From assembly GCF_000426285.1 (NCBI RefSeq), contig NZ_AUFB01000012.1, forward strand, positions 62,001-126,000: a stretch of DNA of 64,000 nt, read 5' to 3'. Source of the DNA: Rhizobium leucaenae USDA 9039. GTDB taxonomy: Bacteria > Pseudomonadota > Alphaproteobacteria > Rhizobiales > Rhizobiaceae. The translations under genes and the position numbers were made by a program. Positions 37,099 to 48,210 of this stretch are shown here, piece by piece. The notes below the pieces were generated by a model. It saw nothing but the letters and a program-made list of their open reading frames with translations. It made no database searches and was not told the origin of the DNA. Every line of letters starts with the position of its first letter. Positions within the stretch are counted from its first letter, which is position 1.

Positions 37099-38271
37099 AT
37101 GACAGATCTTTCCCTCCCCTTCGAAGACAATGACGCTTTCACTTCCGCCGGCCTTCGGCTGACGGTCGATTTGGGCGCCTTGGTCGAGAACTGGCTCGAC
37201 ATGGCCCGTCGTTCCGGCAGGGCTCGCACCGGGGCTGCGGTGAAAGCCGACGCTTACGGCTTAGGGGTCGAAGATGTCGGCGAGGCACTTTATCTCGCCG
37301 GCGCCCGCGATTTCTTCGTCGCCACCGCCGAGGAGGGCGTAACGCTTCGGCTCTACGCACCTGATGCCCGCATTTTCGTGCTCTGCGGCATCTGGCCAGG
37401 GACAGAGCGGCTATTCTTGGAAAACGATCTTGTGCCCGTCATCGCTTCGGAAGAGCAATTGACCTTCTGGATGTCGGTGCTGGCGGATTACGGCGACCAT
37501 CCCTGCGCGCTGCAGGTCGATACCGGCTTTAATCGGCTGGGGCTAACAGTAGAGGATGCCCTTGCGCTCGCCGATGACGTCTCGCGTCCGGCGAGTTTTG
37601 CGCCCGTCCTGGTGATGAGCCATCTCGCCTGCGGCGACGAACCGGCCAATGCGATGAACAAGCAGCAGCTCGAAGCCTTTCGCAAGGTCAGCGCCGCCTT
37701 CGAAGGCATCGAGGCGAGCCTCGCCAATTCCGCCGGCATCTTCCTTGGCTCCGATTATCATTTCGACCTTACCCGTCCAGGCATCGCTCTCTATGGCGGC
37801 CAAGCCGTCAACGGAACGGCAAATCCGATGCGGCCGGTCGCAACCGCCGAGGCGCGGATTATCCAGACCCGCACGGTCAAGGCCGGCGAGACGGTCAGTT
37901 ACGGCGGGGCGCTACAGCTCACTCGCGACAGCCGGCTTGCCATCGTCTCGGCTGGCTATGCCGACGGTTACATGCGCAGCCAGTCGAGCGGTGGCGTGCC
38001 GCTGCGCCAGACCGGAATTGCCGGCGGCCAGGGCTTCATCGCCGGTCATAAGGTGCCCGTGGCGGGTCGCATCACCATGGATCTGACGATCTTCGACGTG
38101 ACCGACGTTCCCGAAAAACTGGTCCGCGCCGGCGACTATATCGAGCTCTTCGGCAAGAATATCCGGGTTGACGATGCCGCCCGCGCCGCCGGCACGATCG
38201 GCTACGAGATGCTGACCGGCCTGGGCCTCAGACATGAGCGCCGGTATATTTTTGAAGAGACCGACGAGTAG
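37099..38271 (+). CDS. alr: Alanine racemase
   Basis: Pyridoxal-phosphate enzyme that makes D-alanine for peptidoglycan; 390 residues. The PLP lysine is in AAVKADAYGLG near residue 48, further landmarks are RPGIALYGGQAVNG near residue 224, VSYGGALQL near residue 266, and the active-site tyrosine in AIVSAGYADGYM near residue 286. The ATG at 37099 is chosen because the family similarity begins soon after it; the open frame continues upstream to 36010 through the antisense of the AraC-type gene and is not used. It converges on lysE with a 4-nt gap. Confidence 0.92.
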   Translation: MTDLSLPFEDNDAFTSAGLRLTVDLGALVENWLDMARRSGRARTGAAVKADAYGLGVEDVGEALYLAGARDFFVATAEEGVTLRLYAPDARIFVLCGIWPGTERLFLENDLVPVIASEEQLTFWMSVLADYGDHPCALQVDTGFNRLGLTVEDALALADDVSRPASFAPVLVMSHLACGDEPANAMNKQQLEAFRKVSAAFEGIEASLANSAGIFLGSDYHFDLTRPGIALYGGQAVNGTANPMRPVATAEARIIQTRTVKAGETVSYGGALQLTRDSRLAIVSAGYADGYMRSQSSGGVPLRQTGIAGGQGFIAGHKVPVAGRITMDLTIFDVTDVPEKLVRAGDYIELFGKNIRVDDAARAAGTIGYEMLTGLGLRHERRYIFEETDE

Positions 38272-38275
38272 CAGC

Positions 38276-38911
38276 TCAACGCACGCTGATCGCCAAGCGG
38301 ACGCCCAGCGCTACGAACAATGTTCCAAGCCCACGGTCCAGCCACAGGCCGGCGTTTCGATTGCGCCGTAGGACCTCTGCAAGACGACCTCCGAGAAGAA
38401 TGAGCGGCGGCTCGATGAAGGCGGCAACCACGATGATCAGGCTGCCGTGGAGCAGAAGCTGCGCCCAGACCGGACCTGCCCCTTCGACGACGAATTGCGG
38501 CAGGAAGGCGAGGAAGAAAATCGCCACCTTCGGGTTGAGCAGCGAAACCAGGATGCCTTGCCGGTAGATGCGGCTCCAGGGGATTGCCTTGCCTGCCTCC
38601 TTGATCCAGGCGCCTTCGCCTTTTGAGCGCAGAGCCTGTACGCCAAGCCAGATGAGATAGGCGGCGCCGGCCCATTTGACCGTCGAAAACGCAATGGCCG
38701 AGGCCGCCAATATTGCCGACAGCCCGGCTGCGGCCATCAGCACATGCAGGCAGGCGCCGCTCCATATGCCGAACAATGCGGCAAAACCGGAGCGTCTGCC
38801 GCTTCTGATCGTGTGGCCGAGAATGAATGCGATGTCCGGCCCCGGCGACAGATTGAGCAGGACGGCGGCCGAAAGAAACGCGACCCAATGCGCAAGCGTG
38901 TAGTCGAACAT
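38276..38911 (-). CDS. LysE/RhtB-family amino-acid exporter
   Basis: Integral membrane exporter of 211 residues with about six helices. The N-terminus has the family signature LNLSPGPDIAFILGHTIRSGRRSGFAALFG (two parts, residues 19-48) and later LLNPKVAIFFLAFLPQFV near residue 125. The family exports basic or neutral amino acids or homoserine lactones; the substrate here is not known. Together with alr and azlCD it forms a loose amino-acid neighbourhood. Confidence 0.9.
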   Translation of the reverse strand: MFDYTLAHWVAFLSAAVLLNLSPGPDIAFILGHTIRSGRRSGFAALFGIWSGACLHVLMAAAGLSAILAASAIAFSTVKWAGAAYLIWLGVQALRSKGEGAWIKEAGKAIPWSRIYRQGILVSLLNPKVAIFFLAFLPQFVVEGAGPVWAQLLLHGSLIIVVAAFIEPPLILLGGRLAEVLRRNRNAGLWLDRGLGTLFVALGVRLAISVR

Positions 38912-39043
38912 TCGTCACCATCGATCGAAAACCCGGCATAAAGGCTGGCACAATCGCCGCTGATACGGAAATCATTAGTTTTGATGGGCCGGGAAAGACA
39001 TTATCTGACAGCCAGCCGCGATTCGCCATGAACAGCGAGGCAC

Positions 39044-39142
39044 TAGAGCAATTCCAGGAAAAGTGCGAAGCGGTTTTCCGTCCGAAATGCATAAAACCAA
39101 AGAGATAAAGCGGGGAAAGCCTGAAACGCTAAACCGCTCTAT
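39044..39142 (+). repeat. Gene-end repeat element, copy 3
   Basis: A clear copy beginning TAGAGCAATTCCAGGAAAAG and ending CCGCTCTATA, so the ends are inverted (TAGAGC / GCTCTA). It lies in the 250-nt gap between lysE and radA, about 20 nt before the radA start, so it would be in or next to the radA leader. Confidence 0.8.
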
Positions 39143-39161
39143 AAATTGAGAACAGCATCTG

Positions 39162-40559
39162 ATGGCAAAAGCCCGTACACAATTCGTCTGCCAGAACTGC
39201 GGCACCGTTCATAACCGTTGGGCAGGCAAATGCGATGGCTGCGGCGCGTGGAACACCATCGTTGAGGAAGACCCGATGGGCGGCATCGGCGGCGGTCCCG
39301 CCAAGGTTCCGAAGAAGGGACGGCCGGTGACGCTGACGGCGCTGTCGGGCGAGATCGAGGAAGCGCCGCGCATCCACACCGGCATTTCCGAACTCGACCG
39401 GGCGACCGGCGGCGGCTTCGTGCGAGGCTCAGCGGTGCTGGTCGGCGGCGATCCCGGCATCGGCAAGTCGACGCTATTGATGCAGGCAGCCGCCGCCCTT
39501 TCCCGGCGTGGCCACAAGATCGTCTACGTCTCCGGCGAAGAGGCGGTGGCGCAAGTTCGGCTTCGCGCCCAGCGGCTGAATGCTGCCAATACGGACGTGA
39601 TGCTTGCCGCCGAGACCAATGTCGAGGACATCCTGGCGACGCTCGCCGAAGGCAAGCGTCCGGACCTCGTCATTATCGATTCCATCCAGACGCTGTGGAG
39701 CGAACTTGCCGAATCCGCGCCTGGGACGGTGACGCAGGTGCGCACCGGCGTGCAGGCGATGATCCGCTTCGCCAAGCAGACGGGCGCTGCCATGGTGCTG
39801 GTCGGCCACGTCACCAAGGACGGGCAGATCGCCGGCCCGCGCGTCGTCGAACATATGGTCGACGCCGTTCTCTATTTCGAAGGCGATCGCGGCCATCACT
39901 ACCGCATCCTGCGCACGGTGAAGAATCGCTTCGGCCCGACGGACGAGATCGGCGTCTTCGAAATGTCCGATGGCGGCCTGCGTGAGGTGGCCAATCCATC
40001 CGAACTTTTCCTCGGCGAGCGCAATTCCAAGTCACCGGGTGCGGCCGTCTTTGCCGGCATGGAGGGCACCCGGCCGGTGTTAGTCGAAGTACAGGCTCTG
40101 GTTGCTCCGACATCGCTCGGCACGCCGCGCCGCGCCGTCGTCGGTTGGGATTCGGCGAGGCTCTCGATGATTCTCGCGGTTTTGGAAGCGCATTGCGGCG
40201 TTCGGCTCGGTCAGCATGACGTTTATCTCAATATCGCCGGCGGTTATCGCATTTCTGAGCCGGCTGCGGACCTTGCGGTCGCCTCTGCACTGGTTTCATC
40301 CCTGGCTGGTCTTGCCCTTCCGGCAGATTGCGTCTATTTCGGCGAAGTCAGCCTGTCGGGCGCCGTCCGGCCGGTTGCGCACACCGCTCAGCGCCTCAAG
40401 GAAGCCGAGAAGCTGGGATTTTCTGCAGCGCTTCTCCCCACCGCCTCCGCCGACCTGCCGAAGGGCAATGGTGGACGCTGGAGCGAGATCGAAAGCCTGC
40501 CGGACCTGGTGGCGCGCATAGCCGGATCGAGGGGCGCGCTCAAGCGCGCAGAAGACTGA
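39162..40559 (+). CDS. radA: DNA repair protein RadA
   Basis: RecA-like ATPase that drives branch migration in recombination repair; 465 residues. It has a four-cysteine zinc finger (CQNCGTVHNRWAGKCDGCGAW, residues 8 to about 28, split here as CQNC and CDGC), Walker A GDPGIGKSTLL near residue 98, the RadA-specific VKNRFG near residue 252, and a C-terminal Lon-like domain (GQHDVYLNIAGGYRISEPAAD near residue 350). It is upstream of cvpA on the same strand. Confidence 0.95.
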   Translation: MAKARTQFVCQNCGTVHNRWAGKCDGCGAWNTIVEEDPMGGIGGGPAKVPKKGRPVTLTALSGEIEEAPRIHTGISELDRATGGGFVRGSAVLVGGDPGIGKSTLLMQAAAALSRRGHKIVYVSGEEAVAQVRLRAQRLNAANTDVMLAAETNVEDILATLAEGKRPDLVIIDSIQTLWSELAESAPGTVTQVRTGVQAMIRFAKQTGAAMVLVGHVTKDGQIAGPRVVEHMVDAVLYFEGDRGHHYRILRTVKNRFGPTDEIGVFEMSDGGLREVANPSELFLGERNSKSPGAAVFAGMEGTRPVLVEVQALVAPTSLGTPRRAVVGWDSARLSMILAVLEAHCGVRLGQHDVYLNIAGGYRISEPAADLAVASALVSSLAGLALPADCVYFGEVSLSGAVRPVAHTAQRLKEAEKLGFSAALLPTASADLPKGNGGRWSEIESLPDLVARIAGSRGALKRAED

Positions 40560-40652
40560 GCCTTACTTAAACCGTTCTTGACGGGGAGAGAGGCACATAT
40601 TTGAGGCCGATGGCAGCCATGCTCGGCGTGGCAAGTCTGGAGTGGATTATAC

Positions 40653-41267
40653 ATGCCCATTACGATTTTTGACGGTATTGTTATCGGCGTTATTTTGTTC
40701 TCCGCCGTTCTGGCCATGGTCCGCGGTTTTTCCCGCGAAATTCTCTCGATCGTCAGTTGGGGCGGCTCGGCCGTTGCCGCCTATTATTTTTATCCGCTGC
40801 TCGTGCCCTATGCGATGCACTACACAGCGGATGTCCGCATCGCGACCATCGCGTCGGCCGCCGTCATCTTCCTGATCGCGCTGATTATCATTTCCTTCAT
40901 CACCATCAGGATCGCGGATTTCATCATCGACAGCCGCATCGGCGCGCTCGATCGTACGCTCGGCTTTCTTTTCGGTGCTGCCCGTGGTCTGCTCCTAATG
41001 GTCGTCGTCGTGGCCTTCTGGAACTGGCTGGTCGCGCCGGCCGCTCGCCCGGATTGGGTCAACAACGCCAAGTCGAAACCTTTCCTCGATTCGATGGTCG
41101 AGAAGCTCAAATCCGCGCTTCCGGAAAACATTCAGGCGATGCTTCCGGCTGAGATCATCAACAAGATCGCTCCGAACCAGCAGCAGCAACAATCGCAGCC
41201 GCAGGATGGCTCAACGAACGACGCAGCGCCGTCCGATGATGCGCCCGCGCCGCAGACGAACAATTAA
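40653..41267 (+). CDS. cvpA: CvpA-family inner-membrane protein
   Basis: Membrane protein of 204 residues with four helices in the first 130 residues (start ITIFDGIVIGVILFSAVLAMVRGFSREIL; later DRTLGFLFGAARGLLLMVVV near residue 98) and a polar Gln/Ser/Asp-rich tail. In E. coli cvpA is needed for colicin V production and lies before purF, the same order as here; its exact role is unclear. A terminator-like hairpin follows. Confidence 0.88.
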   Translation: MPITIFDGIVIGVILFSAVLAMVRGFSREILSIVSWGGSAVAAYYFYPLLVPYAMHYTADVRIATIASAAVIFLIALIIISFITIRIADFIIDSRIGALDRTLGFLFGAARGLLLMVVVVAFWNWLVAPAARPDWVNNAKSKPFLDSMVEKLKSALPENIQAMLPAEIINKIAPNQQQQQSQPQDGSTNDAAPSDDAPAPQTNN

Positions 41268-41331
41268 CAGTGCGTTTACAGGCTTGACCCGCGGGGCGAT
41301 AATCGCCATGTGAGCGGCACGAAATGCGAAG

Positions 41332-41363
41332 ATCCGGCCCGATATTCTTTCCGGCCGGATTTT
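41332..41363 (+). terminator. Terminator after cvpA
   Basis: An 8-bp stem (ATCCGGCC / GGCCGGAT) with a 13-nt loop is followed by TTT, in the 166-nt gap between cvpA and purF. Confidence 0.6.
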
Positions 41364-41433
41364 CAGTTATTTTAGCATTCAGTCGCAACGCCGCCCTGGT
41401 CCGTCCCATGTTGAGAGCAAAGGCCTGCAGCCC

Positions 41434-42918
41434 ATGAACCACTCCCTTTCCATCGAGGATGAAATCGACGGCGACACGCTGCATGAGGAATGCGGTGTAT
41501 TCGGCATTCTCGGCCATCCGGACGCCGCAACGCTGACGGCGCTCGGCCTGCATGCTTTGCAGCATCGCGGTCAGGAAGCAGCCGGCATCGTCTCTTTCGA
41601 CGGTCAGCGCTTCCATTCGGAACGGCAGATGGGCCTCGTCGGCGATCATTATACCGATCCTGCAACGCTGGCGCGGCTGCCCGGCGACCGTTCGATCGGC
41701 CATGTACGCTATTCGACCACGGGCGAAACCATCCTGCGTAACGTCCAGCCCCTGTTTGCCGAGCTGGAAGTCGGTGGCATCGCCATCGCCCATAACGGCA
41801 ATTTCACCAACGGCCTGACCATGCGCCGGCAGTTGATCGCCGATGGCGCCATCTGTCAGTCGACGTCGGACACCGAAGTCGTTCTCCATCTCATCGCCCG
41901 CTCGAAGCACCCCTCCTCCTCCGACCGGTTCATCGACGCGATCCGTCAGATGGAAGGCGGCTATTCGATGCTCGCGATGACGCGCACCAAGCTGATCGCA
42001 GCGCGCGATCCGATCGGCATCCGGCCGCTGGTGATGGGCGAGCTCGACGGCAAACCGATCTTCTGCTCCGAAACCTGCGCGCTCGACATCATCGGCGCCA
42101 AATACATCCGTGACGTGGAAAACGGTGAAGTCGTCATCTGCGAGATCCAGTCGGATGGATCGATCACCATCGATGCCCGCAAGCCTGACGTTTCCCAGCC
42201 TGAACGTCTCTGCCTGTTCGAGTATGTCTATTTCGCCCGCCCGGATTCCGTGGTCGGAGGCCGCAACGTCTACGTTGCCCGCAAGAATATGGGCATCAAT
42301 CTCGCCAAGGAAGCACCGATCGAGGCCGATGTCGTCGTGCCGGTGCCGGATGGCGGCACGCCGGCGGCGATCGGCTATGCCCAGGCAAGCGGTATCCCCT
42401 TCGAGCTCGGCATCATCCGTAACCACTATGTCGGCCGCACGTTCATCGAGCCGACGCAGCAGATCCGTGCCTTCGGCGTCAAGCTGAAGCACTCCGCCAA
42501 CCGCGCCATCATCGAGGGTAAGCGGGTCGTTCTGGTGGATGACTCCATCGTGCGCGGCACGACCTCGGTCAAGATCGTGCAGATGATCCGCGATGCCGGC
42601 GCCCGCGAGGTGCATATCCGCGTCGCCAGCCCGATGATCTTCCATCCGGATTTCTACGGCATCGACACGCCGGACGCCGACAAGCTGCTGGCCAATCAAT
42701 ATAGCAGCCTGAAGGCAATGTGCGATTTCATCGGTGCCGATTCGCTGGAGTTCCTGTCGATCGACGGCCTCTACCGTGCCGTCGGCGGTGTATCGCGCGA
42801 CAACGCGCAGCCGCAGTTCACCGACCATTACTTCACCGGCGACTATCCGACACGCCTGCTCGATCGGGAAAGCACCAGCAATGTGCGCAAGCTTTCCGTG
42901 CTCGCCAGCAACGGCTGA
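41434..42918 (+). CDS. purF: Amidophosphoribosyltransferase
   Basis: First committed enzyme of purine synthesis, making phosphoribosylamine from PRPP and glutamine; 494 residues. An N-terminal propeptide of about 19 residues precedes the catalytic cysteine in EECGVFGILGH (Cys20). The glutaminase domain includes HRGQEAAGIVSFDG near residue 46 and the second domain has the PRPP loop VVLVDDSIVRGTTS near residue 365. Cysteines in the C-terminal part are few, so an iron-sulphur cluster cannot be judged by eye. It follows cvpA. Confidence 0.95.
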   Translation: MNHSLSIEDEIDGDTLHEECGVFGILGHPDAATLTALGLHALQHRGQEAAGIVSFDGQRFHSERQMGLVGDHYTDPATLARLPGDRSIGHVRYSTTGETILRNVQPLFAELEVGGIAIAHNGNFTNGLTMRRQLIADGAICQSTSDTEVVLHLIARSKHPSSSDRFIDAIRQMEGGYSMLAMTRTKLIAARDPIGIRPLVMGELDGKPIFCSETCALDIIGAKYIRDVENGEVVICEIQSDGSITIDARKPDVSQPERLCLFEYVYFARPDSVVGGRNVYVARKNMGINLAKEAPIEADVVVPVPDGGTPAAIGYAQASGIPFELGIIRNHYVGRTFIEPTQQIRAFGVKLKHSANRAIIEGKRVVLVDDSIVRGTTSVKIVQMIRDAGAREVHIRVASPMIFHPDFYGIDTPDADKLLANQYSSLKAMCDFIGADSLEFLSIDGLYRAVGGVSRDNAQPQFTDHYFTGDYPTRLLDRESTSNVRKLSVLASNG

Positions 42919-42969
42919 CACGGGGCTGTTCGCCGCTCTCCTCCTCCAGCGCATTCGGACCAAGACAGT

Positions 42970-43710
42970 ATGAGCATAGACCTCAAGGACAAAATCGCCC
43001 TGGTTACCGGCGCGTCGCGCGGTATTGGTTATTTCACCGCGCTGGAGCTGGCCAAGGCCGGCGCGCATGTGATCGCCTGCGCCCGCACGGTCGGCGGACT
43101 TGAGGAGCTGGACGACGCCATCAAGGCTGTCGGCGGTTCGGCAACGCTAGTGCCCTTCGATCTGGCCGACATGAACGCCATCGATGCGCTTGGCGGGTCC
43201 ATCTTCGAGCGCTGGGGTAAGCTTGATATCCTCGTCGCCAACGCCGGCGTGCTCGGCGTCATCTCGCCGATCGGCCATGTCGAGGCGAAAGTCTTCGAAA
43301 AGGTGATGACCGTCAACGTCACCGCGACCTGGCGGCTGATCCGCTCGGTCGAGCCGCTGTTGATGCGCGCAGATGCCGGCCGCGCCATCATCCTGTCATC
43401 GGCCGCAGCCCATCGCTGCCGGCCATTCTGGGGCCCCTATTCGGCATCCAAAGCGGCTGTCGAGGCGCTTGCCCGCACCTGGGCCGGCGAAACCCAGAGT
43501 ACCGCACTACGGATCACCAGCGTCGACCCAGGCGCCACCCGCACCGCGATGCGCGCGCAGGCAATGCCCGGCGAAGATCCGGACACGCTGCCGCATCCGC
43601 GCGACGTGGCGCAAACCATCCTCCCGCTTGCCGGTCCGGATGTCACCGAAACCGGCAAGCTCTTTGTCATTCGCGAGAACAAGCTCGTCGACTACCGGAT
43701 GCCGGAATAA
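42970..43710 (+). CDS. Short-chain dehydrogenase/reductase
   Basis: NAD(P)-dependent oxidoreductase of the classical SDR family, 246 residues. The cofactor motif is VTGASRGIGYF near residue 13, NAG near residue 90, catalytic serine in IILSSAAAHRC near residue 140, and YxxxK in PYSASKAAVEAL near residue 156. It is 51 nt downstream of purF on the same strand. The substrate is unknown; the conserved position next to purF in rhizobia does not reveal it. Confidence 0.9.
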   Translation: MSIDLKDKIALVTGASRGIGYFTALELAKAGAHVIACARTVGGLEELDDAIKAVGGSATLVPFDLADMNAIDALGGSIFERWGKLDILVANAGVLGVISPIGHVEAKVFEKVMTVNVTATWRLIRSVEPLLMRADAGRAIILSSAAAHRCRPFWGPYSASKAAVEALARTWAGETQSTALRITSVDPGATRTAMRAQAMPGEDPDTLPHPRDVAQTILPLAGPDVTETGKLFVIRENKLVDYRMPE

Positions 43711-44024
43711 CATCACTTCTCCCCGGCGACGGGAATGATGCCTTTTGCTTAGTGCTCAAGGCTGTTTCGCTATACTCAACAGCCCCTCATCCGCCCTTCG
43801 GGCACCTTCTCCCCGCCGGGGAGAAGGCGACACTTCCCCCTTGACCAATCACCGTAGTCGGGCGATAAAGCCGCCCATGAAAACGGTAATCTGCATTATC
43901 TGCCGGAAGATTATTCGCTAGCGTTCCGCTGGCCTGGCCGTTTTCGTCTCCCAAAATCCAAGATGACAAACGTCCGGCCTGCCGGTGACGATATTTTTCG
44001 GATTTATGCCTTTGGGAGAGTGAA
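43711..44024. other. Gene-free stretch between the SDR gene and cysS
   Basis: This 314-nt gap contains the palindromic repeat at 43783-43828 and the cysS promoter region. A GGGAGAG site (44012-44018) precedes the cysS start. No gene is evident. Confidence 0.5.
43783..43828. repeat. Palindromic repeat with the 43805-43827 hairpin
   Basis: It opens with CCCCTCATCCGCCCTTCGGG and continues into a 10-bp perfect stem (CCTTCTCCCC / GGGGAGAAGG, loop GCC) at 43805-43827. The hairpin is identical to the core of the one at 1896-1920, and related pieces occur at 48025-48174. Confidence 0.75.
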
Positions 44025-45416
44025 ATGGGCACCGAGCCGCACCTGAAATTCTACAACACGCTGACGCGCGAAAAGGTCGACTTCAAGCCGATCGACCGCG
44101 AGAACGTCCGCCTGTATGTCTGCGGCCCGACGGTCTACGATTTCGCCCATATCGGCAATGCCCGACCGGCCATCGTCTTCGACGTGCTCTTCCGGTTGCT
44201 GCGGCAGGTCTATGGTGAAAGCCATGTCACCTATGTGCGCAACATTACCGACGTCGACGACAAGATCAATGCGCGAGCATTGCGCGACCATCCCGGGCTG
44301 CCGCTCAACGAAGCGATCCGCCTGGTCACGGAGAAGACCGAGACGCAGTATCGTGAGGACGCGATCGCGCTCGGCTGCCTTGAACCGACGGTGCAGCCGC
44401 GGGCGACGGAAAACATACCGCAGATGATCGAGATCATCGAAAAGCTGATCGCCAGGGGACATGCCTATCAGGCGGCCGGTGAAGTGCTGTTCGACACCAA
44501 ATCCATGGTGGATTACGGCCAGCTCTCCAAGCGCAACCTCGATGAGCAGCAGGCCGGCGCCCGTGTTGCCGTCGAAGAGCATAAGAAGAGCCCGGGCGAT
44601 TTCGTGCTCTGGAAGCTGTCTGACGAGAACGAGCCCGGTTGGGGAAGCCCGTGGGGCCGCGGTCGTCCGGGCTGGCATATCGAATGCTCTGCCATGAGCG
44701 GGCGCTATCTCGGCAACGTCTTCGACATTCATGGCGGCGGGCTGGACCTGATCTTCCCGCACCATGAAAACGAGATCGCCCAATCGCGTTGCGCCCATGG
44801 CACGGATGTGATGGCGAATGTCTGGATGCATAACGGCTTCCTGCAGGTCGAAGGCCGAAAGATGTCGAAATCGGAAGGCAATTTCGTCACCATCTACGAA
44901 CTGCTGCACACCGAAAAACTCGGCGGCCGCGTCTGGCCGGGCGCGGTGCTGCGCCTTGCCATGCTGATGACGCATTATCGCGAGCCGATCGACTTTTCCG
45001 TCAAGCGGCTGGAAGAGGCGGAACGGCTTCTGGCGAAATGGCCGGCGACTGACATCGGCGATGCGGCCCCGGACGCCGCTATCGTGACGGCGCTCGCCGA
45101 CGACCTCAACACCGTCGCTGCCGTCCAGGCACTGCATGCCTTGGCGCAGGCTGCCAATGCCGATCCGAGCATCCTGCCTATCTTCGCGGCAAGCGCGGCA
45201 CTTCTCGGCCTCTTGCCCGAGAAGGTGGAGATGGATGATGCCGTCGTTGCGGAAATCAACAGGCGGGTGCGGGCGCGGCTGGAACTGCTGAAGGCGAAGA
45301 ACTTTGCCGAAGCGGACAAGATCCGCGAGGTGCTTTTGGCTGAGGGCATTCAGTTGAAGGACGGCAAGGACCCGGTGACCGGTGAGCGGACGACGACTTG
45401 GGAGGTCAAGCGGTGA
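44025..45416 (+). CDS. cysS: Cysteinyl-tRNA synthetase
   Basis: Class I aminoacyl-tRNA synthetase that charges tRNA-Cys; 463 residues. The zinc-site cysteine is in [19 protein letters not shown] near residue 30, which also holds the HIGH-type motif HIGN; the second signature KMSKSEGN lies near residue 280. Further zinc ligands are in WHIECSAM near residue 220 and the HHENE segment near residue 246. Length is normal. Confidence 0.95.
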   Translation: MGTEPHLKFYNTLTREKVDFKPIDRENVRLYVCGPTVYDFAHIGNARPAIVFDVLFRLLRQVYGESHVTYVRNITDVDDKINARALRDHPGLPLNEAIRLVTEKTETQYREDAIALGCLEPTVQPRATENIPQMIEIIEKLIARGHAYQAAGEVLFDTKSMVDYGQLSKRNLDEQQAGARVAVEEHKKSPGDFVLWKLSDENEPGWGSPWGRGRPGWHIECSAMSGRYLGNVFDIHGGGLDLIFPHHENEIAQSRCAHGTDVMANVWMHNGFLQVEGRKMSKSEGNFVTIYELLHTEKLGGRVWPGAVLRLAMLMTHYREPIDFSVKRLEEAERLLAKWPATDIGDAAPDAAIVTALADDLNTVAAVQALHALAQAANADPSILPIFAASAALLGLLPEKVEMDDAVVAEINRRVRARLELLKAKNFAEADKIREVLLAEGIQLKDGKDPVTGERTTTWEVKR

Positions 45417-45436
45417 GATTCTCGATTGCGTCGACC

Positions 45437-45616
45437 ACCCCTCCCCAACCCCTCCCCACAAGGGGGAGGGGCTCGCTGGCCGCAACCTCCGCATACCCAT
45501 TTGGCCGATCGGAAGCGGAAACATCCGAACTTCAGCAAACACGGACCTCAGTTGTTTTATCGAAGGCAATCCGCAGGTTAACCCCCTCCCCCTTGTGGGG
45601 AGGGTTGGGGAGGGGT
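45437..45616. repeat. Long inverted repeat between cysS and the DUF559 gene
   Basis: The left arm at 45437-45471 (begins ACCCCTCCCCAACCCCTCCC) and the right arm at 45582-45616 (ends GGGTTGGGGAGGGGT) are complementary over about 35 bp with one base missing in the right arm. The spacer is about 110 nt. Each arm also contains a smaller hairpin (CCTCCCC ACAA GGGGGAGG type). It lies 50 nt before the DUF559 gene. Confidence 0.8.
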
Positions 45617-45667
45617 CTTCCTTCATCACCACCTATCATCAATTGATGATCTAAGAGGATCATCCGC

Positions 45668-46042
45668 ATGCCACACAGCAACATCAAGCCAGTAACCCGA
45701 CAACGCGCGCGAAAGCTTCGTTCGGAGATGACGAAGGCGGAGGCTGCCATGTGGGATATGTTGCGTGATTTTCGCCCTCGTGGTGCGCGGTTCCGCAGGG
45801 AAACGCCGGTCGGTCCCTACATCGCGGATTTTGCATGGCTTTCTGCAAGGATCATCATAGAGGTGGACGGCGATAGTCATGAGACCGATGCGGGGAAACT
45901 ACACGACCTCGCACGCGATGCATTCTTGAAACGGCAGGGCTTCCGCATATTGCGATTCGACAATCTCGATGTGCTGCAGGCGCAAGATCATGTGTTTCTG
46001 GAAATCGAAAGACATATTGAGCACTTGTTGGAGGATATTTGA
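45668..46042 (+). CDS. DUF559 endonuclease-like protein
   Basis: Small protein of 124 residues of the DUF559 family, related to Vsr-type and other PD-(D/E)XK nucleases. The core is GARFRRETPVGPYIADFAWL (about residues 39-58) then IIIEVDGDSHE (about residues 62-72), which gives the Asp and Glu-x-Asp pattern expected of the nuclease site, and later FRILRFDN near residue 94. Function is not known for this family. It sits directly after a long inverted repeat. Confidence 0.85.
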   Translation: MPHSNIKPVTRQRARKLRSEMTKAEAAMWDMLRDFRPRGARFRRETPVGPYIADFAWLSARIIIEVDGDSHETDAGKLHDLARDAFLKRQGFRILRFDNLDVLQAQDHVFLEIERHIEHLLEDI

Positions 46043-46102
46043 GATGGATAGCATTCCTGACAACCAAAGCCACTTGCTCAGTTGCAACAGGGAGCTTCCA
46101 GC

Positions 46103-46580
46103 ATGACGACCTCCACCTACACCGGCGGCTGCCAATGCGGTGCAATTCGTTTCCGTGTCCGTGGCGAACTCAAAGACGCATCGATCTGTCATTGCCGTAT
46201 GTGCCAGAAAGCCTTCGGTGCTTACTATGCGCCGCTGGTCTCGACCCGCGGCGCGGCGCTCACATGGACGCGGGGGGAACGCAAGAAGTTCCGGTCGTCG
46301 AATTTCGTTGAGCGCGGTTTTTGCGGTGATTGCGGCACGCCGTTGACCTACGAGGCGCCGGATGGCGTGGCGGTTGCGGCGGGTGCCTTCGATGATCCGT
46401 CGTTGCTGCCGCCGGTGGTGCAGTTCGGCGTGGAAGGCAAGATAGATTTCGTCGACGGGCTGCATCTGCTGCCGGGACACCGGACGGAAGAGGATGCGGA
46501 ACAAGCGCCCTTCGTGCTGGAGATCGTATCCTACCAGCACCCCGATCACGATACCCAAACCTGGCCACAGGAGAAGAGCC

Positions 46581-46588
<8 letters not shown>
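46103..46588 (+). CDS. GFA-family zinc-binding protein, first of a tandem pair
   Basis: Protein of 161 residues with the glutathione-dependent formaldehyde-activating (GFA/CENP-V) fold. Zinc ligands are in GGCQCG near residue 9, CHCRMCQ near residue 29, and FCGDCGTPL near residue 73. Proteins of this fold include GSH-dependent formaldehyde-activating enzymes, but most members lack an assigned reaction. ATG at 46103 follows a CAGGGAGC site. Its end overlaps the start of a second GFA gene by 8 nt. Confidence 0.9.
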
Positions 46589-48013
<1,425 letters not shown>

Positions 48014-48024
48014 TGCCGAGTAAA

Positions 48025-48174
48025 GCCCCTCACCCTAGCCCTCTCCCCGCCCTTCGACAGGCTCAGGACGGGGAGAGGGAACGACCTCATAAGCCCCTTC
48101 GCCCCATGTGAACGGGGAGAAGGTAGACTCGAACGGTTTGGCAAAGCCAAACAGAGAGAGGACGGATGAGGGGC
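48025..48174. repeat. Mosaic palindromic repeat between pip and cimA
   Basis: Outer arms GCCCCTC (48025-48031) and GAGGGGC (48168-48174) enclose an 11-bp stem CCCTCTCCCCG / CGGGGAGAGGG (48039-48049 and 48069-48079), a GGGGAGAAGGT segment shared with the hairpins at 1896 and 43805, and a 7-bp hairpin GTTTGGC / GCCAAAC (48136-48152). It appears to be built of several rhizobial repeat modules and ends about 36 nt before cimA. Confidence 0.7.
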
Positions 48175-48210
48175 ACCCCACAATCGAACCGGTTCGCCGG
48201 AGGAAACAGA

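Noticed and set aside
41158-43068. 636-codon open frame on the minus strand opposite purF
   Set aside because: It is a shadow of purF, and its product looks like random Arg/Asp/Ala-rich sequence without domains.
45437-45616. Possible CRISPR-like or insertion-sequence ends
   Set aside because: Only one inverted pair, no regular spacers, no transposase and no target duplication; it fits a palindromic intergenic repeat.
44004-45632. 542-codon open frame on the minus strand opposite cysS
   Set aside because: It runs through cysS and the palindromic repeat; no motif is visible.
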